From: Forficula auricularia
Taxonomy: Eukaryota; Arthropoda; Insecta; Dermaptera; Forficulidae
Assembly: GCA_024734495.1 (NCBI GenBank)
Contig: JALMQS010000435.1
Coordinates: 186,001-250,000 of the forward strand
Length of the DNA stretch: 64,000 nucleotides
Reading direction: 5' to 3'
In this document: in pieces, positions 10,083 through 21,479 of the stretch
Numbering within the stretch: position 1 is the stretch's first letter
Layout of the letters: every line of letters starts with the position of its first letter
Translations under genes and position numbers: made by a program
The notes under the pieces: generated by a model
Database searches by the model: none
Told to the model about the DNA's origin: nothing
Seen by the model: only the letters and a program-made list of their open reading frames with translations

Positions 10083-10490
10083 AAAATGATGAACAAAATT
10101 TATTTAATATGATGGACAATTGTTTGTGAGTAAGTGTGGGTATGAATGAATTGTCACAGAAAAGAATGGTTTCAAAGTGGGAAAACCCAATAAACAGGTG
10201 AAGTGAACAAGTCCTAAGCTGCGAATAAAGAAAGGATATTTATACTTGGAAGGTGAAATTTTAAAATCATATAATAATTCACCAAAAAAATTCTTAAATC
10301 GAAAAATAGAAATTCCCGAAAGCTTTATTTTAAAAATAGCCGCTCAAATAAAAACTTCATGAACGCCACCTACAGCCAAAATAAAACAAGTATAAATTTC
10401 AATTCTTAACTTGGCCACCCTGAACAATTCTTAATCTAGCCCCATGAAAAATTTTAACCTTTCATTCATAAATTAATTCCTGTGAATCAA

Positions 10491-10545
10491 TTGTAATAGA
10501 CTGATGAAGAGGGCAAAGCTCTCAAAACTATAGTCTCGTTATAAA
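10491..10545 (+). ncRNA. Hammerhead ribozyme-like motif, inner family
   Basis: CUGAUGA at 10501-10507, a GAG...CUC stem II, then CAAAAC-UAUA-GUC in place of GAAAC...GUC, so G12 is changed to C. Stem I is well formed: GA/UC next to the core and UUGUAAU pairing with GUUAUAA, interrupted by one bulged A. The cleavage triplet would be GUC at 10533-10535. The G12 change predicts loss of activity. Confidence 0.5.
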
Positions 10546-10799
10546 TAAATAAAATTTATAATTCCAGCAGAAGACACACTCTTTTACTGTCTCCTTCAAT
10601 ATATAAAAATTCTGCTACTCTCGGCACAAAAACTTTCAATTTAAGATTAATATATCATTTATCGGTGAAGTTTTGATGTCTAACAGACTTCACCTGTTTA
10701 TTGGGGTTTTCCACTTTGAAACCATTCCATTCTCTGATAATTCATTCATGCCCACACTAACACACAAACAATTGTTCATCATATTAAATAAATTTTGTC

Positions 10800-10850
10800 A
10801 TCACTTTCTGACGATGAGTTAAGAGCTCGAAATATATAGAGTAAATTAAA
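10800..10850 (+). ncRNA. Hammerhead-like motif (right arm)
   Basis: CUGACGA, the same GAGU/GCUC stem II as its inverted partner, GAAA, and AUAUAU stem III. Stem I pairing is weak here, which suggests decay. Confidence 0.4.
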
Positions 10851-10915
10851 AAGAAATCTTTGTATTTTTATTTTTTTTCACCTTGTGAAACACAACCAAC
10901 TCCAACCTAATATAA

Positions 10916-11744
10916 CATAGGTATATATAAATTTAATTATGTGTATCCCCGAATTAATTCAATAGTTCACGAATTTTCATTTTCATTTTCGTCTCTACTC
11001 GAATATAATATAATCGAATAACATCATACGATGCACGTGCTTGTGCTCGATTATTATCTATATTTTAACTATTAACCCTATAGTTACTCCAAATTCGTTT
11101 GAATAAAAATGTTTGAATCAAAACTATATAAGTGGTTGATTAAATAAACAATAATAAGAAAAAAAATCACAGAGCGTTAGGTTGGTCTTCGAGATATTTA
11201 TTAATTTATTATAATACTCTATTAATTCTGTGGAGTAGCTAGCAGTTAACAAAAAACAAACTATATAATACTTATTAGGTACAGATTACAGAACGCTCAG
11301 TACACAATTGGTCGGCTTATTTAAAATTATCTTCTATTACAAATTGAGTTTAAAGTCAAGGGTAGTATCTAGTAGGTTCGAGGGAGTAGTGAAAAAATAA
11401 TTTTGTATTAAAATATTAGCTTATAAAATCAGAATTGTAAAACGGATAATTTTTCTAAAAATTAAAAGTAGGTATTTTGATTATACAAACAATTTTCATA
11501 GTAAGTACTTATATCATTGGAAAAAATAAGTAAAAATTAAATATGCATGTACAAAAATAAAGTTAAAAATAGTTAAAAACATGTAAGGCTCAATCCAACA
11601 TATGTTAGATGGGATCATTAGGGTCTTGCGAGCTGGATTATACTCAGAGTCTATATAAATAGATCTCTTTTTTTATTTTAGGCCCTTTTATAGAAAAGAA
11701 AAAACAAATTTACTTATTGTTTATAAATATTAAAAAAATACAAA
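10916..11744. other. No gene seen
   Basis: AT-rich. A segment near 11110-11300 ('gttaggttggtcttcgagata') is loosely repeated near 15890-15960, so this is old repeat DNA. Confidence 0.35.
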
Positions 11745-12025
11745 TCTTTTATAAAACAATCTTAAACACGTTTATTTTAAAAACCAAACGTTTCCAGGGA
11801 ATTTATCTCTTTCTTAAATGTAAAAATTAAAAAAAAAAAAAAAAAAAGAAAAAAGTTGTTTTTACTAAGAAACTCAGTTTTGTTTTCTGAATCTTAGCGA
11901 AAGCAACTTTTTTTTTTGAAAATTTTTTACCATTGTCAAAGGGAGAAATTCTACCGAAACGTTTGTTTTTTAAAATAAACGTGTTCATGATCGTTTTATA
12001 AAAGATTTGTATTTTTTAAATTTTC
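11745..12025. mobile_element. Penelope-like inverted pair, family with UUGAUAA-type core
   Basis: Inverted arms share 'atacaaatcttttataaaa' and 'acgtttattttaaaa'. The 3' end motif reads GGGAGAAAUUCU..CCGAAACGUU, as in families with hammerheads, but the CUGANGA box is replaced by UUGUCAA here and UUGAUAA at 15320. Confidence 0.5.
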
Positions 12026-12766
12026 TGACCCTTTTATAGTAAATTTAATTTTTCTAATTTTTGTTTTAGTTTTTTTAGTTTGAAAATTTTATAATTTAAA
12101 TTTTTTATGAACCCTCCCCCCTTAATTTTGTTTTTTATTTCAATAAAAATTAATCAGCTCTTAAAATCTCAATACAAAAGAAATACATGTGAAATTTAGT
12201 TTTGTCATGTGGCCAAATCAGTTTTAAACTAAAAATCGGAGTGAGTTCTCATATTTAAGGAGGTCCTTTTTGTTCAGTTGAGTCAAAAGAAGTGTAGTAT
12301 CTAATATTTAATAAAATAAGTTAAAATACAAATGAAAAATAATAGAATTTAAAAATAAATAGTATGAAAAGCCGTAAATGTTTGAAATAAAAACAATTAT
12401 AAAACATTTATTCAAATCAGCTGATAATAACTCTTGTATGATTTGGCAATGCGTTGTATTTCTACTGTTTATGTTTATATCCAAACATAGCATTTACGTG
12501 ATTTTTTAAAGTAAATATCTAAGTATATTCGACGATCAATGATAAATTTTATTTCAAAAAAAGAAACCCCATGTTTCAAAAAAACTATTTTTTTTTTAAC
12601 TTCATCTTAATCAACTAATAGTAGTATAATTCAAGAGAAAGTGCCAAGATCTTAATTTTCCATAAGATTCTTAGAAAATGTTTACATTAAAAAAAATTTA
12701 TTTTAAAAAATTTGCTCACCAATGTGTGATTGAAACTTCCCCAAAGCATAGATAGAAACTTAAACT

Positions 12767-13620
12767 ATGATAAATAAGTTGACATGTTCTGATGTGGCCA
12801 TCCACTTGACTTTACCATACAACCTGGCCCCTCACTTATATTTAATATTTAATAAAATTATTTATAATCATGTAGGGGGGGGGGTTAGTTTTTGCATTTT
12901 TAGACTCCTGGGACCCACTGGTATACAAAATTTGGTAAAGTTTGGTAAATGGCAAAGATTTTCATTTTTTGACCCTCCGCCTTTCCCCCCCCATTTCGGG
13001 CTGTTAGTTTTTGCATTTTTAGACTTCTGGGGATTCTGTGATTATGTATGGAAAATTTCTGTGATTATGTATGGAAAATTTGGTTGAGTTTGGTAAATGG
13101 CCAAGATTTTCATTTTTTGACCCTCCACTCCCCCCCCCCATTTTGGGCGGTTATATTTTGCATTTTTAGACTTGTGGGGTCGACTGATTATGTAAACAAA
13201 ATTTGGTTGAGTTTGCTCAAACGACCTAGATTTTAATTTTTAACCCCCTCCACCCCCCTTTTTGAGTCGATATGCACCAAAATCTAATCAGCTCTTAATC
13301 TCAATGGACCAAAACTACGTGTGAAATTTGGTTTCCATATTCCCACTACTTTTTGAGCTAGCTCGTCCACAAAAATTTGGAACGCACAGACTAACTAACA
13401 GACTAACAGACATTTTGACAAAACAATTATTATTTCGAAAAATATAATTTTTTTGATGTTCACTTATTAGAGCTTTTTTGTAGACCGAAATGCCATGGTT
13501 TCGCTTAATTTTTTTAATCGAAATAGTTTCAGCCGTTTTTAGATATTTTGAAAAAAAGAAGGAAAACCACTAAGTTATAGTTATAATCTAATATATTTTA
13601 TTTAACATTAGCGGCGAAAG
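12767..13620. repeat. Dispersed repeat with internal 110-130 bp tandem units
   Basis: The units repeat 'gttagtttttgcattttta', 'aaaatttggttgagtttgg', 'attttcattttttgaccctc' and a C run; about three occur between 12870 and 13250. The right part, with 'cagactaacagacattttga', recurs at 26680-26935. Related units occur at 28110-28420, 32970-33060 and 34080-34160. The tandem reading gives frames across it that are not genes. Confidence 0.6.
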
Positions 13621-13639
13621 GACCTCCTTAAGAACAATC

Positions 13640-14287
13640 ACAGTCTAAGTCGATTGAGACGTCATATGAATATTTAATTATTTGATGTTTAAGTTCATTA
13701 AATAGTTATCCCAATAATACAAACTTTAACAGCTAGTTATAAAATCTATTAAAAATATGTTTGTAAAGTTTCCCATACCTATATTAGATATCGCGTTATT
13801 AAATTCCCCAGTCACGCAATTTCTATACTTGGCAGGTTCTCTTTAACAAGTTCCGTAACAACGCAACCTATTGTAAGAGGTTGTTTAGTTTATTGATATG
13901 AATGAACAATCTCTGTGAGTGAGGTTATCAAGCAAAGACACAATCTGGCTTTTATTTCCCGCGGGATTTCTAACCATCTTGTTATTATTAGATGGCATCC
14001 TCCTACACTGAATTTACCTAATTAGAGCCATAATTCAATAGAATTAATTGATTCATCAAATATATTTAAATATATTCATCTAATAGAATTATCTGGAAAA
14101 TTTTCCATCCTCTAATTTCCCATGAATCTTAATTTAATTTCACATTGGGATTTTTTTCTCCTCGATTCATTAGAAAAGTTCTTTTCTTTTTTGAAAAAAG
14201 ATCATATTTTTAAAGGTCTTTAAGTTTTTGAGCCCTTAAAACTCTTTTATATATTAAAATAAATAAAAAGTATATAGAATACAAATT
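13640..14287. other. No gene seen
   Basis: AT-rich, unique-looking DNA with a modest GC-richer patch at 13800-14000. No splice-bounded frame stands out. Confidence 0.35.
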
Positions 14288-15018
14288 TTTAAGAAAAAAA
14301 TAAAAACCGACTTCAAAAAATTAAATGCAACAAATAAAATACACTAAAAGGTATAAAATAATTATTATCTTATTTAGTTACAACTAAACGACGAAATATT
14401 AACACGAAATTACTTTTGAATTCGGTACCAAACAAACTATACCTATAAGCGAGCATATCCTCCAAACGTACTAAGTAAGATCCGTCGAGTGCGATTCATA
14501 AAAGGTATATGTTTGGCACCGACTTCAAAAAGTAATTTCGTGTTAATATTTCGTCGTTTAGTTGTAACTAAATAAGATAATAATTATTTTATACCTTTTA
14601 GTGTATTTTATTTGTTGCATTTAATTTTTTGAAGTCGGTTTTTATTTTTTTCTTAAAAAATTTTATTTTTCTCTTTTTTAGTGATGTTATTAATAGTGAT
14701 CATATCATCAGAACTTGACCAAATTAATATGACACCATCCCTAAGACACCCCTTTCGGATAAAAAAAGAACCATCGAAATCGGTTCATAAACAAAGAGGT
14801 TAGGTCTAAACAAACCTAATAAAAAAGGTCTAATACCTATGAAAAAAAATCGAAAAAAAAATGGGACCAATCGGAAGCTAGACTGGACCCAATGCAAAAT
14901 TTTTTTCAAAATCGGTTGACAATTGGCGGAGATATGAGGTAACATAGGAACAAAAAAAAAAAAAAAAAAAAAAAAATTCAGTCGAAAGAGAACCTCCTAT
15001 TTTTTTTGAAGTCGGTTA
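14288..15018. mobile_element. 730-bp foldback repeat, copy 1
   Basis: The first 370 bases form a palindrome with 'aaaaaccgacttcaaaaa' at both outer ends and 'actttttgaagtcggt'-type inner repeats. A non-palindromic part follows ('gacaccatccctaagacacc', 'tcggttgacaattggcgg'), and the repeat closes with 'tttttgaagtcggttaaaaa'. Near-identical copies lie at 24480-25206 and 29955-30687, a shorter one at 54290-54573 and a fragment at 6265-6675. The minus-strand frames across the second half are not conserved as proteins. Superfamily not determined. Confidence 0.8.
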
Positions 15019-15049
15019 AAAAGAAACAAAAATTGTTATTTATTTTTAT

Positions 15050-15400
15050 ATAATTAAAATAAATACAAATCTTTTATAAAATAATCTTTAAACATTTAAT
15101 TAAACTCCAAAAGTTTCGGGAGAATTTCTCCCTTTATCAATGAAAAATTTTCAATTTTTTTTTTTTTTTTTTAATGGCCTTCGGGAACTTATAACCCATT
15201 TTTGCCATTGAGTGTTCGTGTGTGTGTGGAATAACAAACACACACTTAACACAGTGTTGCTTTTTGAGTCTTAGGAAAAGCAACTTTATTTTTCTTTTTT
15301 TCTTTTTAATTGAAAATTTTCTATTGATAAAGGGAGAAATTCTCCCGAAATGTTAGGGTTTAATTAAACTTTTAAAGATTGCTTTGTAAAAGATTTGTAT
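15050..15400. mobile_element. Penelope-like inverted pair, second copy of UUGAUAA-type family
   Basis: The arms 15055-15150 (minus sense) and 15310-15400 (plus sense) share 'aaatacaaatcttttataaa' and the stem GGGAGAAATTCTCCCGAAA. An unrelated segment with 'gtgtgtgtggaataacaaac' lies between. Stem II (GGGAG/CUCCC) and GAAAC are intact but the 5' box reads UUGAUAA. Confidence 0.5.
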
Positions 15401-15407
15401 TTATTGC

Positions 15408-15705
15408 TGAAAGTAATGGAAGGCAGCAGCCTAAGGCTAGTGAAGAAAGAAAAAATGATCTCGTTGCCAAATAAGGACTGTCATTCTTTTCTTTCTTTAT
15501 CCTTTCCTTTAAACCAACGTTTCGGAGGATTCTTACCTCCCTCCTTCTTCAGGGTTTCAAAGGGTCAATGAAGGAAACAAAAAGATGTTTTCTTCTTCTC
15601 TCCTCACCAGTGATTGAAATTTTTCCTTTCTTAGGAGAAGCATTAAAATAGAAAAAAAAATTCCTTAATTATTTGGGCTGCCTTCCATTACTTTCAGCTG
15701 AAAAT
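15408..15705 (-). mobile_element. Penelope-like element bounded by short inverted ends, with hammerhead
   Basis: The inverted ends are GCTGAAAGTAATGGAAGGCA and its complement at 15685-15705. One minus-strand hammerhead lies between them. Relatives are at 18696-18975 and 45675-45915, both plus-oriented. Confidence 0.55.
15516..15563 (-). ncRNA. Hammerhead ribozyme-like motif with strong stem I
   Basis: Minus strand: CUGAAGA, stem II GGAGG/CCUCC with a longer loop, GAAACGU, H17 = U. Stem I pairs GAAACC with GGUUU plus three further pairs beyond one mismatch. Confidence 0.6.
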
Positions 15706-16542
15706 TTTAGCACTCCGTCTTTTTCTAATGAAAAAATTTCTTCAAATTGGGATTTATTTTTATATGATTTTATTAGATGATATATAATAGCTGCGAACAC
15801 CATCTTTTAAATAATTAAACTAATTATTAACAAGTGGTTGAAATAATGAATTATGAAGTTGAATCAAAACAAAACAATTGGTTGTTCAAATAAACAATAA
15901 CTAAAACACGAGAGAAGCTTGGTCTTCCAGATACTTTTTCTGGAATGTGCTTTAATTGTATGAAAACAAGTTTCTTTGACAATTGTTTACTAATAAATAA
16001 ATAAAAAAAGTATGTTGGTGTATGTGTGTAATGTGTATGTATCCAATTTTCCAGCTAAACTAATAATTATCATCTAAGGCCTGTTTCACACCTACCTGGC
16101 TGTCGTTTAAACAACATCTAGCCGACATGTAGACGAAAAATAAAAAATATTTTAAATTTCACTCGTCTGGATCTTAATTATTTATACATTTATACCTATC
16201 AATGAACAAAGATATCAAAGAGTATGTATAAGAAAATTAAGATCTAGACAAGTGAAATTTAAAATATTTTTTATTTAAAAAACTATTCATTTTGGGTATA
16301 GAGAATATTGAATAAACTCCTATTGGATTTTTATGTAGAATTCAAAAATACTAAAATTTGTGCCATGTTCCATTTGAAAAAATTGAGTATTAACAACTTT
16401 TTGATTTTCAGAAATAAACGATTATTATGGTCATCCTGGATATAAAATTAAAATTTTATGATTAAGTATAATTATTTAATGTCTAATTAAGAGTTCTAAT
16501 TTATCAAACTCCCCTAAAGTTGAATAAAATTGACAAAAAATT

Positions 16543-16697
16543 AAAAAAAAAATCGGTTGCTCTAAAAAGTCGGTTTACTGACGATAGTTGAACGTGACAA
16601 CGTCATAAGAAAATACCATTCCATCAGTATTTTCTTATGACGTTGTCACGTTCAACTATCGTCAGTAAACCGACTTTACAGACAACCGATTTTTTTC
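16543..16697. repeat. Near-perfect palindrome, arms about 70 bp
   Basis: The arms carry 'tgacgatagttgaacgtgac' and its complement around a 13-base loop (16615-16627), with only a few mismatches. Its outer ends are poly-A/poly-T next to 'aatcggttg'. It looks like a very short foldback MITE or a hairpin-forming RNA. No coding. Confidence 0.75.
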
Positions 16698-17034
16698 ATA
16701 AAATTCTTCGTTCAGAAAATCATTTTAAATTTACAAAATACTTGAATAAAATTTATTATTTAAATTTCTACTCGACTGTTAAAATTTAATTTTTGATTTT
16801 ATTATTTTATAATAATAAATTTTGTATTGACATTATTTCTTTCAGCAAGTAAACTGAATAAAAGTTGTTGTTCAATTAGTTACTTAATTATTTTTGCAAA
16901 TTTAATTGTAATTTGTTGTAAAAAAGTAATAATTTTGAATAATTTATTATAAGAATAAACTGTGATTAAATTATTGTTCATAAATCTTAAATTTAAAATT
17001 TAAAATTTGGAAACATCATTAAAATCTTTGTAAC

Positions 17035-17400
17035 TGTAGCTTTTAAAAAGCCCGCCTCAATCTTTGTCGCTTGTTCCGCGCTCTCGCTTGCACTTCAAGC
17101 CTTAAATGGAACGCCTCATGAGTCATGTTTTTTCGAGCGTGCAGCCGGCTTCATCGAATTATAAGACGTTGTCACGTCAAAAAAAATTGGAGACCGTTTC
17201 CATTATCTGATAAAATTTAAATTTCGGGAAATAAGCTTTGGTATATATATAGAAAAAAAATTGGTGAGTATCCTCAAAGACAATTAGAAGTTCGAAAATA
17301 AGGACTACGCTTATATACTTATATATATTAGCTGCGATCCCAGCCTTAGGCGGGCCTCTTACTGGCCAAGGGGCTTCGTCCACGAACCCGTGGTAGAATT
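17035..17400. repeat. GC-richer repeat fragments
   Basis: 17040-17180 is a GC-richer patch ending 'ataagacgttgtcacg', a phrase shared with the palindrome at 16543. 17335-17400 ('cagccttaggcggg', 'ggggcttcgtccacg') resembles 6905-6960 and 49165-49215, a family of LINE-like fragments. Confidence 0.35.
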
Positions 17401-18488
17401 AAAAAAAAAGGTTCTAAACTGTTTTTTAGGTGTTTGAAAAAGACCCTCATATCCCAAATATGAGCTCAATAACTTGCAAAACATAGAAGATACAAAGTCT
17501 TGTGTTTAAGACCTCAAAATAAAAATTCCCAATTTTTGGTACAGGGGTCAAATTTTGAAAAAATGAAAAAACCCTTCCGATTAACATAGACCTATGTACC
17601 AAAATTGAATGCTAAAACTAAAACACCCGAAGAGATTGACACTATAAAAATTTCAAAAATTTACTCTAAAATGACTATATCTCCTTTTTTGGGGCAAATA
17701 GAAGAAAATACCTAAAAATATTTTTGGGTATTTTAATGCTTCAGCTTTCTAAACTCAAACCATAAATATATCTTTTGACCCGGCAGTCGGTTGCCGGCTT
17801 CCCACTGCAATAGACCGGCAGCAATAGGTGTCGTCAACCCGACCACGACATTTGTCGGACAAGTATCAAGTCTCTAATTTAGTTTTCACTCCGAGCACAC
17901 AAAAGGCCTAAAATGTAAATTTGCCACGTGTTGGATAGACCACCTTTTTCATTAGGTATACCCACGGAGACAATTTTAATTTATATGGATATTCTATATA
18001 TTGTTTTATCAGCCGCCAACCTGAATCAAGCACTATTGAATAATTAAACTTATTAAGCTTGTCATTTCGAATCTAAAGTGACAATGATTGATTCAAGAGC
18101 GCATCTATCTATTTACAGCCGATAAATGTCAAAAAAAGATAAATTGATTTTCATTGGACTCTTTGGAGTCAAGTGAATTCAAGGGAATATAAATTTCAAT
18201 TATACCTATTATTTTGATATTTAATTTAGATACTTTTTTTTACTACGTAATTCCCTTCCACGTGGATATATTTATCTCCAAAAATTGGCCTCAATAACTT
18301 GCAGGCAATAAATATTTATCTTTCAATGATAATTATGTCATCATGATTCATATAATTTTCGAAACAAAGCTAAATATGTCTCTAGAGAAGACACACATTT
18401 ATTAATCAACATAATATAAATTAAATTTTAACTATCAAATTTATTTATGGGCAAAAATAACCCAACTTTTAATCCTTGTGAATGACAA
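17400..18488. other. No gene seen
   Basis: Mixed AT-rich DNA with a small GC-richer patch near 17780-17880. No frame with splice support. Confidence 0.35.
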
Positions 18489-18695
18489 GGGGCCGTCCAC
18501 ATATTACGTCAATCAGTAAAGAGAGAGGGTGGGAATCTCAGATTTTTGATAAAATGTGACACGGGGGCCCGGGGATCTTAAAAATTGTGATGTCACAAAA
18601 GTCAAATTAAATTTTTTTTTAAATATTCAAATATATTTTTTTGCAACGAAATTTTCTCTGAAGAGAGACGGACTGCTAGAAATTTTAATTAAATG

Positions 18696-18975
18696 TAATG
18701 GAAGGCAGCCCAGGGGTAGTGAGAAAAGAAAGGAGGAAAAAAAATTGTTTTTCTATGCCTTTGCTAAAAAATAAGAAAGTTTTGAACACTACTGTGGAGA
18801 GAAGAAGGAAACATTTTATTTGTTTCATTCATTGACCCTTTGAAACCCTGAAGAAGGAGGGAAGAATCCTCCGAAACGTCGGTTTGAAAGGAAAGGAGGA
18901 AGGATTTCAATAAATTACACCTTATTTGATATGTGTTAATTTTTTCTTTCCTCACTACCCCTGGGCTTTCCATTA
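18696..18975 (+). mobile_element. Penelope-like element bounded by inverted ends
   Basis: The ends 'aatggaaggcagcccagggg' and 'cccctgggctttccatt' are inverted. It contains the best-formed hammerhead in the window. Frames on either strand here are short and not conserved with the 15408 and 45675 relatives. Confidence 0.6.
18837..18891 (+). ncRNA. Hammerhead ribozyme-like motif, best formed
   Basis: CTGAAGA at 18848-18854; stem II GGAGG/CCUCC; GAAA at 18873-18876; stem III A-U, C-G with no loop; cleavage triplet GUC at 18878-18880. Stem I is 5 bp (GAAACC side with GGUUU), one G-G mismatch, then 5 more pairs (CCUUU with GAAAG G). All invariant core bases are present. The one departure from consensus is a single A between CUGAAGA and stem II. 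Confidence 0.65.
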
Positions 18976-19262
18976 CATTCAATTCAAATATATTTTTTAG
19001 ATTTCAGGTTATTATTATTCCAACCTGAAAATGTGTAAAATAAATCTAGCCAATAAGTTGTAAGCAACGACTGAACCCGCCTATCTCTTACGCAGCTTTC
19101 ATTCTTCTGCGTGCAATTCGGTTGCCTAAATACAGGCGCACCATCTTCATAAATCAAGTTTAAATTCAGACTACACTTGGAGGATTTTAATTCGTACAGT
19201 TATTTATTTATATTTTATAATTCAATATTTTTCTTATACATGTCAAAAAAAATGATTTATTT

Positions 19263-19442
19263 TTTAGCAAAAACCGAGGGGTGAATCGCGGAATTAGGTG
19301 TACAAAGTACACGTCTTTGGAATTACGTGGAATTATTTTGGAATTCATTAGATAATCTCATCTATTGACTTCTAATTGGAAATGAAAGTGGAAGTGGAAG
19401 TAGGTGTACCCTATATTAGGTAGCGGTTCACCCCGCGGAAAA
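19263..19442. mobile_element. Intact MITE with CGAGGGGTGAATCGCG-type ends
   Basis: Imperfect terminal inverted repeats: CCGAGGGGTGAATCGCGG on the left and GCGGTTCACCCCGCGG on the right, each followed inward by 'taggtgtac'. This copy is uninterrupted, so it shows the empty sites for the insertions in the copies at 40879-42764 and 21713. Confidence 0.7.
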
Positions 19443-19536
19443 ACACTTATTTTTTCAAATTAATAAACCCTTTTCTTATAATTAAGTATTCATTCCCTGA
19501 AGAATAATAGTAATATTCATTATTAAAGTTGTTAAC

Positions 19537-19850
19537 GGGAAATAAGAACTATATTTTTTTATGCAAATAATTTATATTTTATTGCCAACGTTTCAACAAC
19601 TTTGTTGACTTCTTCAGGCCTAAAATGAGTTATCTTCCTTGGATATTTGTCATTTTTATAATTCTTTCTTAGTAAACTTGCCTTTCTATGTTTACTAAGT
19701 AAGAATTATAAAAACGACAAATATGCAAGGAAGATAACTATTTGAGCCCTGAAGAAGTCAACAAAGTTGATGAAACGTTAGCAATAAAATATAAATTATT
19801 TGCATAAAAATATAGTCCTTATTTCCCGTTAACAACTTTAATAATTTAAT
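19537..19850. mobile_element. Penelope-like inverted pair, compact palindrome
   Basis: Arms of about 140 bp match end to end ('gttaacgggaaataagaact' outside, 'ttactaagtaagaattat' inside). Each arm has a motif CUGAAGA, stem II GUCAAC/GUUGAU, GAAACGUU. Stem I is not obvious. Confidence 0.65.
19745..19790 (+). ncRNA. Hammerhead-like motif (right arm of 19537 pair)
   Basis: CTGAAGA at 19749-19755, then AGUCAAC-AAA-GUUGAU, GAAAC and GUU. The left-arm partner near 19590-19620 on the minus strand has AACAAC in the same place, keeping the core. Stem I pairing is poor. Confidence 0.4.
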
Positions 19851-20130
19851 CGATGGACATAACTAATCAAAATAGTAATATTAATAATAAATAATGAGTT
19901 AAATGATATGAATAAAAATAAAGTTAAACTTAAAATATATATAATCCCTTAGTTGAGTTTAATTTATAAAAAAAAAAATCTACAATTATTAAATTATAGG
20001 GTATAAAAGTGATAGTGTGACGTCAGAATACAGAGAAGGGTCAATGAAAATGTGACAGAATGTCATACAGGGTTCGGGGGGGGGTCTAAAAATCTTGAAA
20101 TTCGTGTGACGTAATTTATGGACGGCCCCT

Positions 20131-21479
20131 AAGGTTCGTAGTAGCACACCGATTCAATAATAATTATCTCAAAATTTCCCATGATTCATTCTATCAAAGA
20201 CATTATTCACCATTTCTCGGATAAAAACGTTTCCAATATGTATAATATTATTTTACAAATTGGTCTATATGTATATGTTATTGGCTGATATAACACTTTT
20301 CTTCCTATAGACTCTTACCAAAAAAAGCCATTGCTATATTCACGGACCTCTTGACATAAGTCAAACCACCCTTATTTATGAGAATATTGGAAATCAAAAT
20401 AAATCATTTGTTTTTTCCCTGGTATTATTGGATATTGAATAGTAGATATTATCAATAGTATATTAGATATTGGACTCAAGTACATTCTGAACGAGGGTTT
20501 TGACGTCATCAATCTTAGTGCTTTAACATTATATTTATTCAGGTTTCCAAGGCAACAGTTGCAGTAAGTGAAAGAAAATGTATCCAGAATCCATCATTGT
20601 AGATTGTAAACTCGATATCACCAGCCAAGTTTCATGAAAATAATATAAATTTAAAATTAAGAATCCATAAATCCAGATTGTAATTAAAATGGAAAGATAT
20701 TAATTGAAAGTATTATTTTCTCAACTTAATTTTTCTTGGCAAATTTAACTTGTCTGAACCCTAGATTTTACTACTTTTTCGAACTTGGCCTGTTTTTTTA
20801 CAGAAGTATTTTGGTTGGGGTTTCTCTTCTTTTTGTAATCTAATATGTAGATTTTTATTTTTATTTATTTATTTTTTGATTTGGTTTATTTACCCTACAA
20901 ATTTCACCTCTACATTTTAAGAGTAGTAAAGTTTTTGAGATTAATTTTCACCTTTATTAATCCAAACTCTACAAAATTTCCAAATTTTAGCCTCCAAAAG
21001 TAATTAATATATTGTTTAAACAATGAAAATTTCCCCTACAATCTTCATCCCTTCATTTGAAAAAGAGAAGTATATTATTAAATATTATAAGTATTTTAAC
21101 CAACATTGTAATACCCAAACTGGCTTTATACAATAAATTAGCTATCTATCTATCTATCACCAGTATGACAAATTTAGCATTCTATTGAGTAATTTCATAT
21201 ATGTATATTAGATGAAAATTTACCCTTCTATCTAACAAATCCAAACTGGCCATTTTTAGGTGATTTTTGTTTTTGACGACGTTCAGAAGTATTTTAAATT
21301 AAATTTATGAAAAAATTCTACAAATTCTCTTTATACAACAAATAAGAAGGAATTTGTAATCTCAAATATTTTGGAATTTACGGAACCCTTGGTATTTAGT
21401 CCGACTCGCACTTGGCCGGAATATTAAAGATACATTCGCATAATGGCAATACAAACATTATTTTTCCATTTTTATTTAT
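20131..21479. other. Mostly unassigned DNA with one candidate microexon
   Basis: AT-rich, no long frame. A (CTAT)n run lies at 21142-21160 and the candidate 21-nt exon at 20543-20563. Confidence 0.35.
20543..20563 (+). other. Candidate 21-nt microexon
   Basis: A pyrimidine-rich acceptor (ttatatttattcag) precedes 21 bases that are followed directly by a perfect donor gtaagtg. The length is a multiple of three, and the frame reads VSKATVA. No flanking exons were identified, so chance is quite possible. Confidence 0.15.

Larger units (their letters stand above)
9962..10915. mobile_element. Penelope-like inverted pair with three hammerhead-like motifs
   Basis: The outer arms (about 9962-10130 and 10740-10915) are inverted copies sharing 'ggagttggtggtgtttcaca' and 'aaaaataaaaatacaaag'. 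Each arm has a hammerhead-like motif. A different PLE family, with its own hammerhead at 10491-10545 and the phrase 'agcagaagacacactctttt', is nested between them. The same inner family recurs as fragments at 40610-40700 and 61020-61090. Confidence 0.6.
18489..20130. mobile_element. TIR element (GGGGCCGTCC ends) holding three nested repeats
   Basis: The ends read AAGGGGCCGTCCACATATTA and, inverted, TAATTTATGGACGGCCCCT, followed inward by matching 'acgtca' boxes. I found no clear target duplication. Inside lie a PLE (18696-18975), a MITE (19263-19442) and a PLE inverted pair (19537-19850). No transposase remains. Confidence 0.6.

Noticed and set aside
12767..13236. Two frames with similar FFDPP-type peptides
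   Set aside because: They follow the tandem DNA units of a dispersed repeat with C runs.
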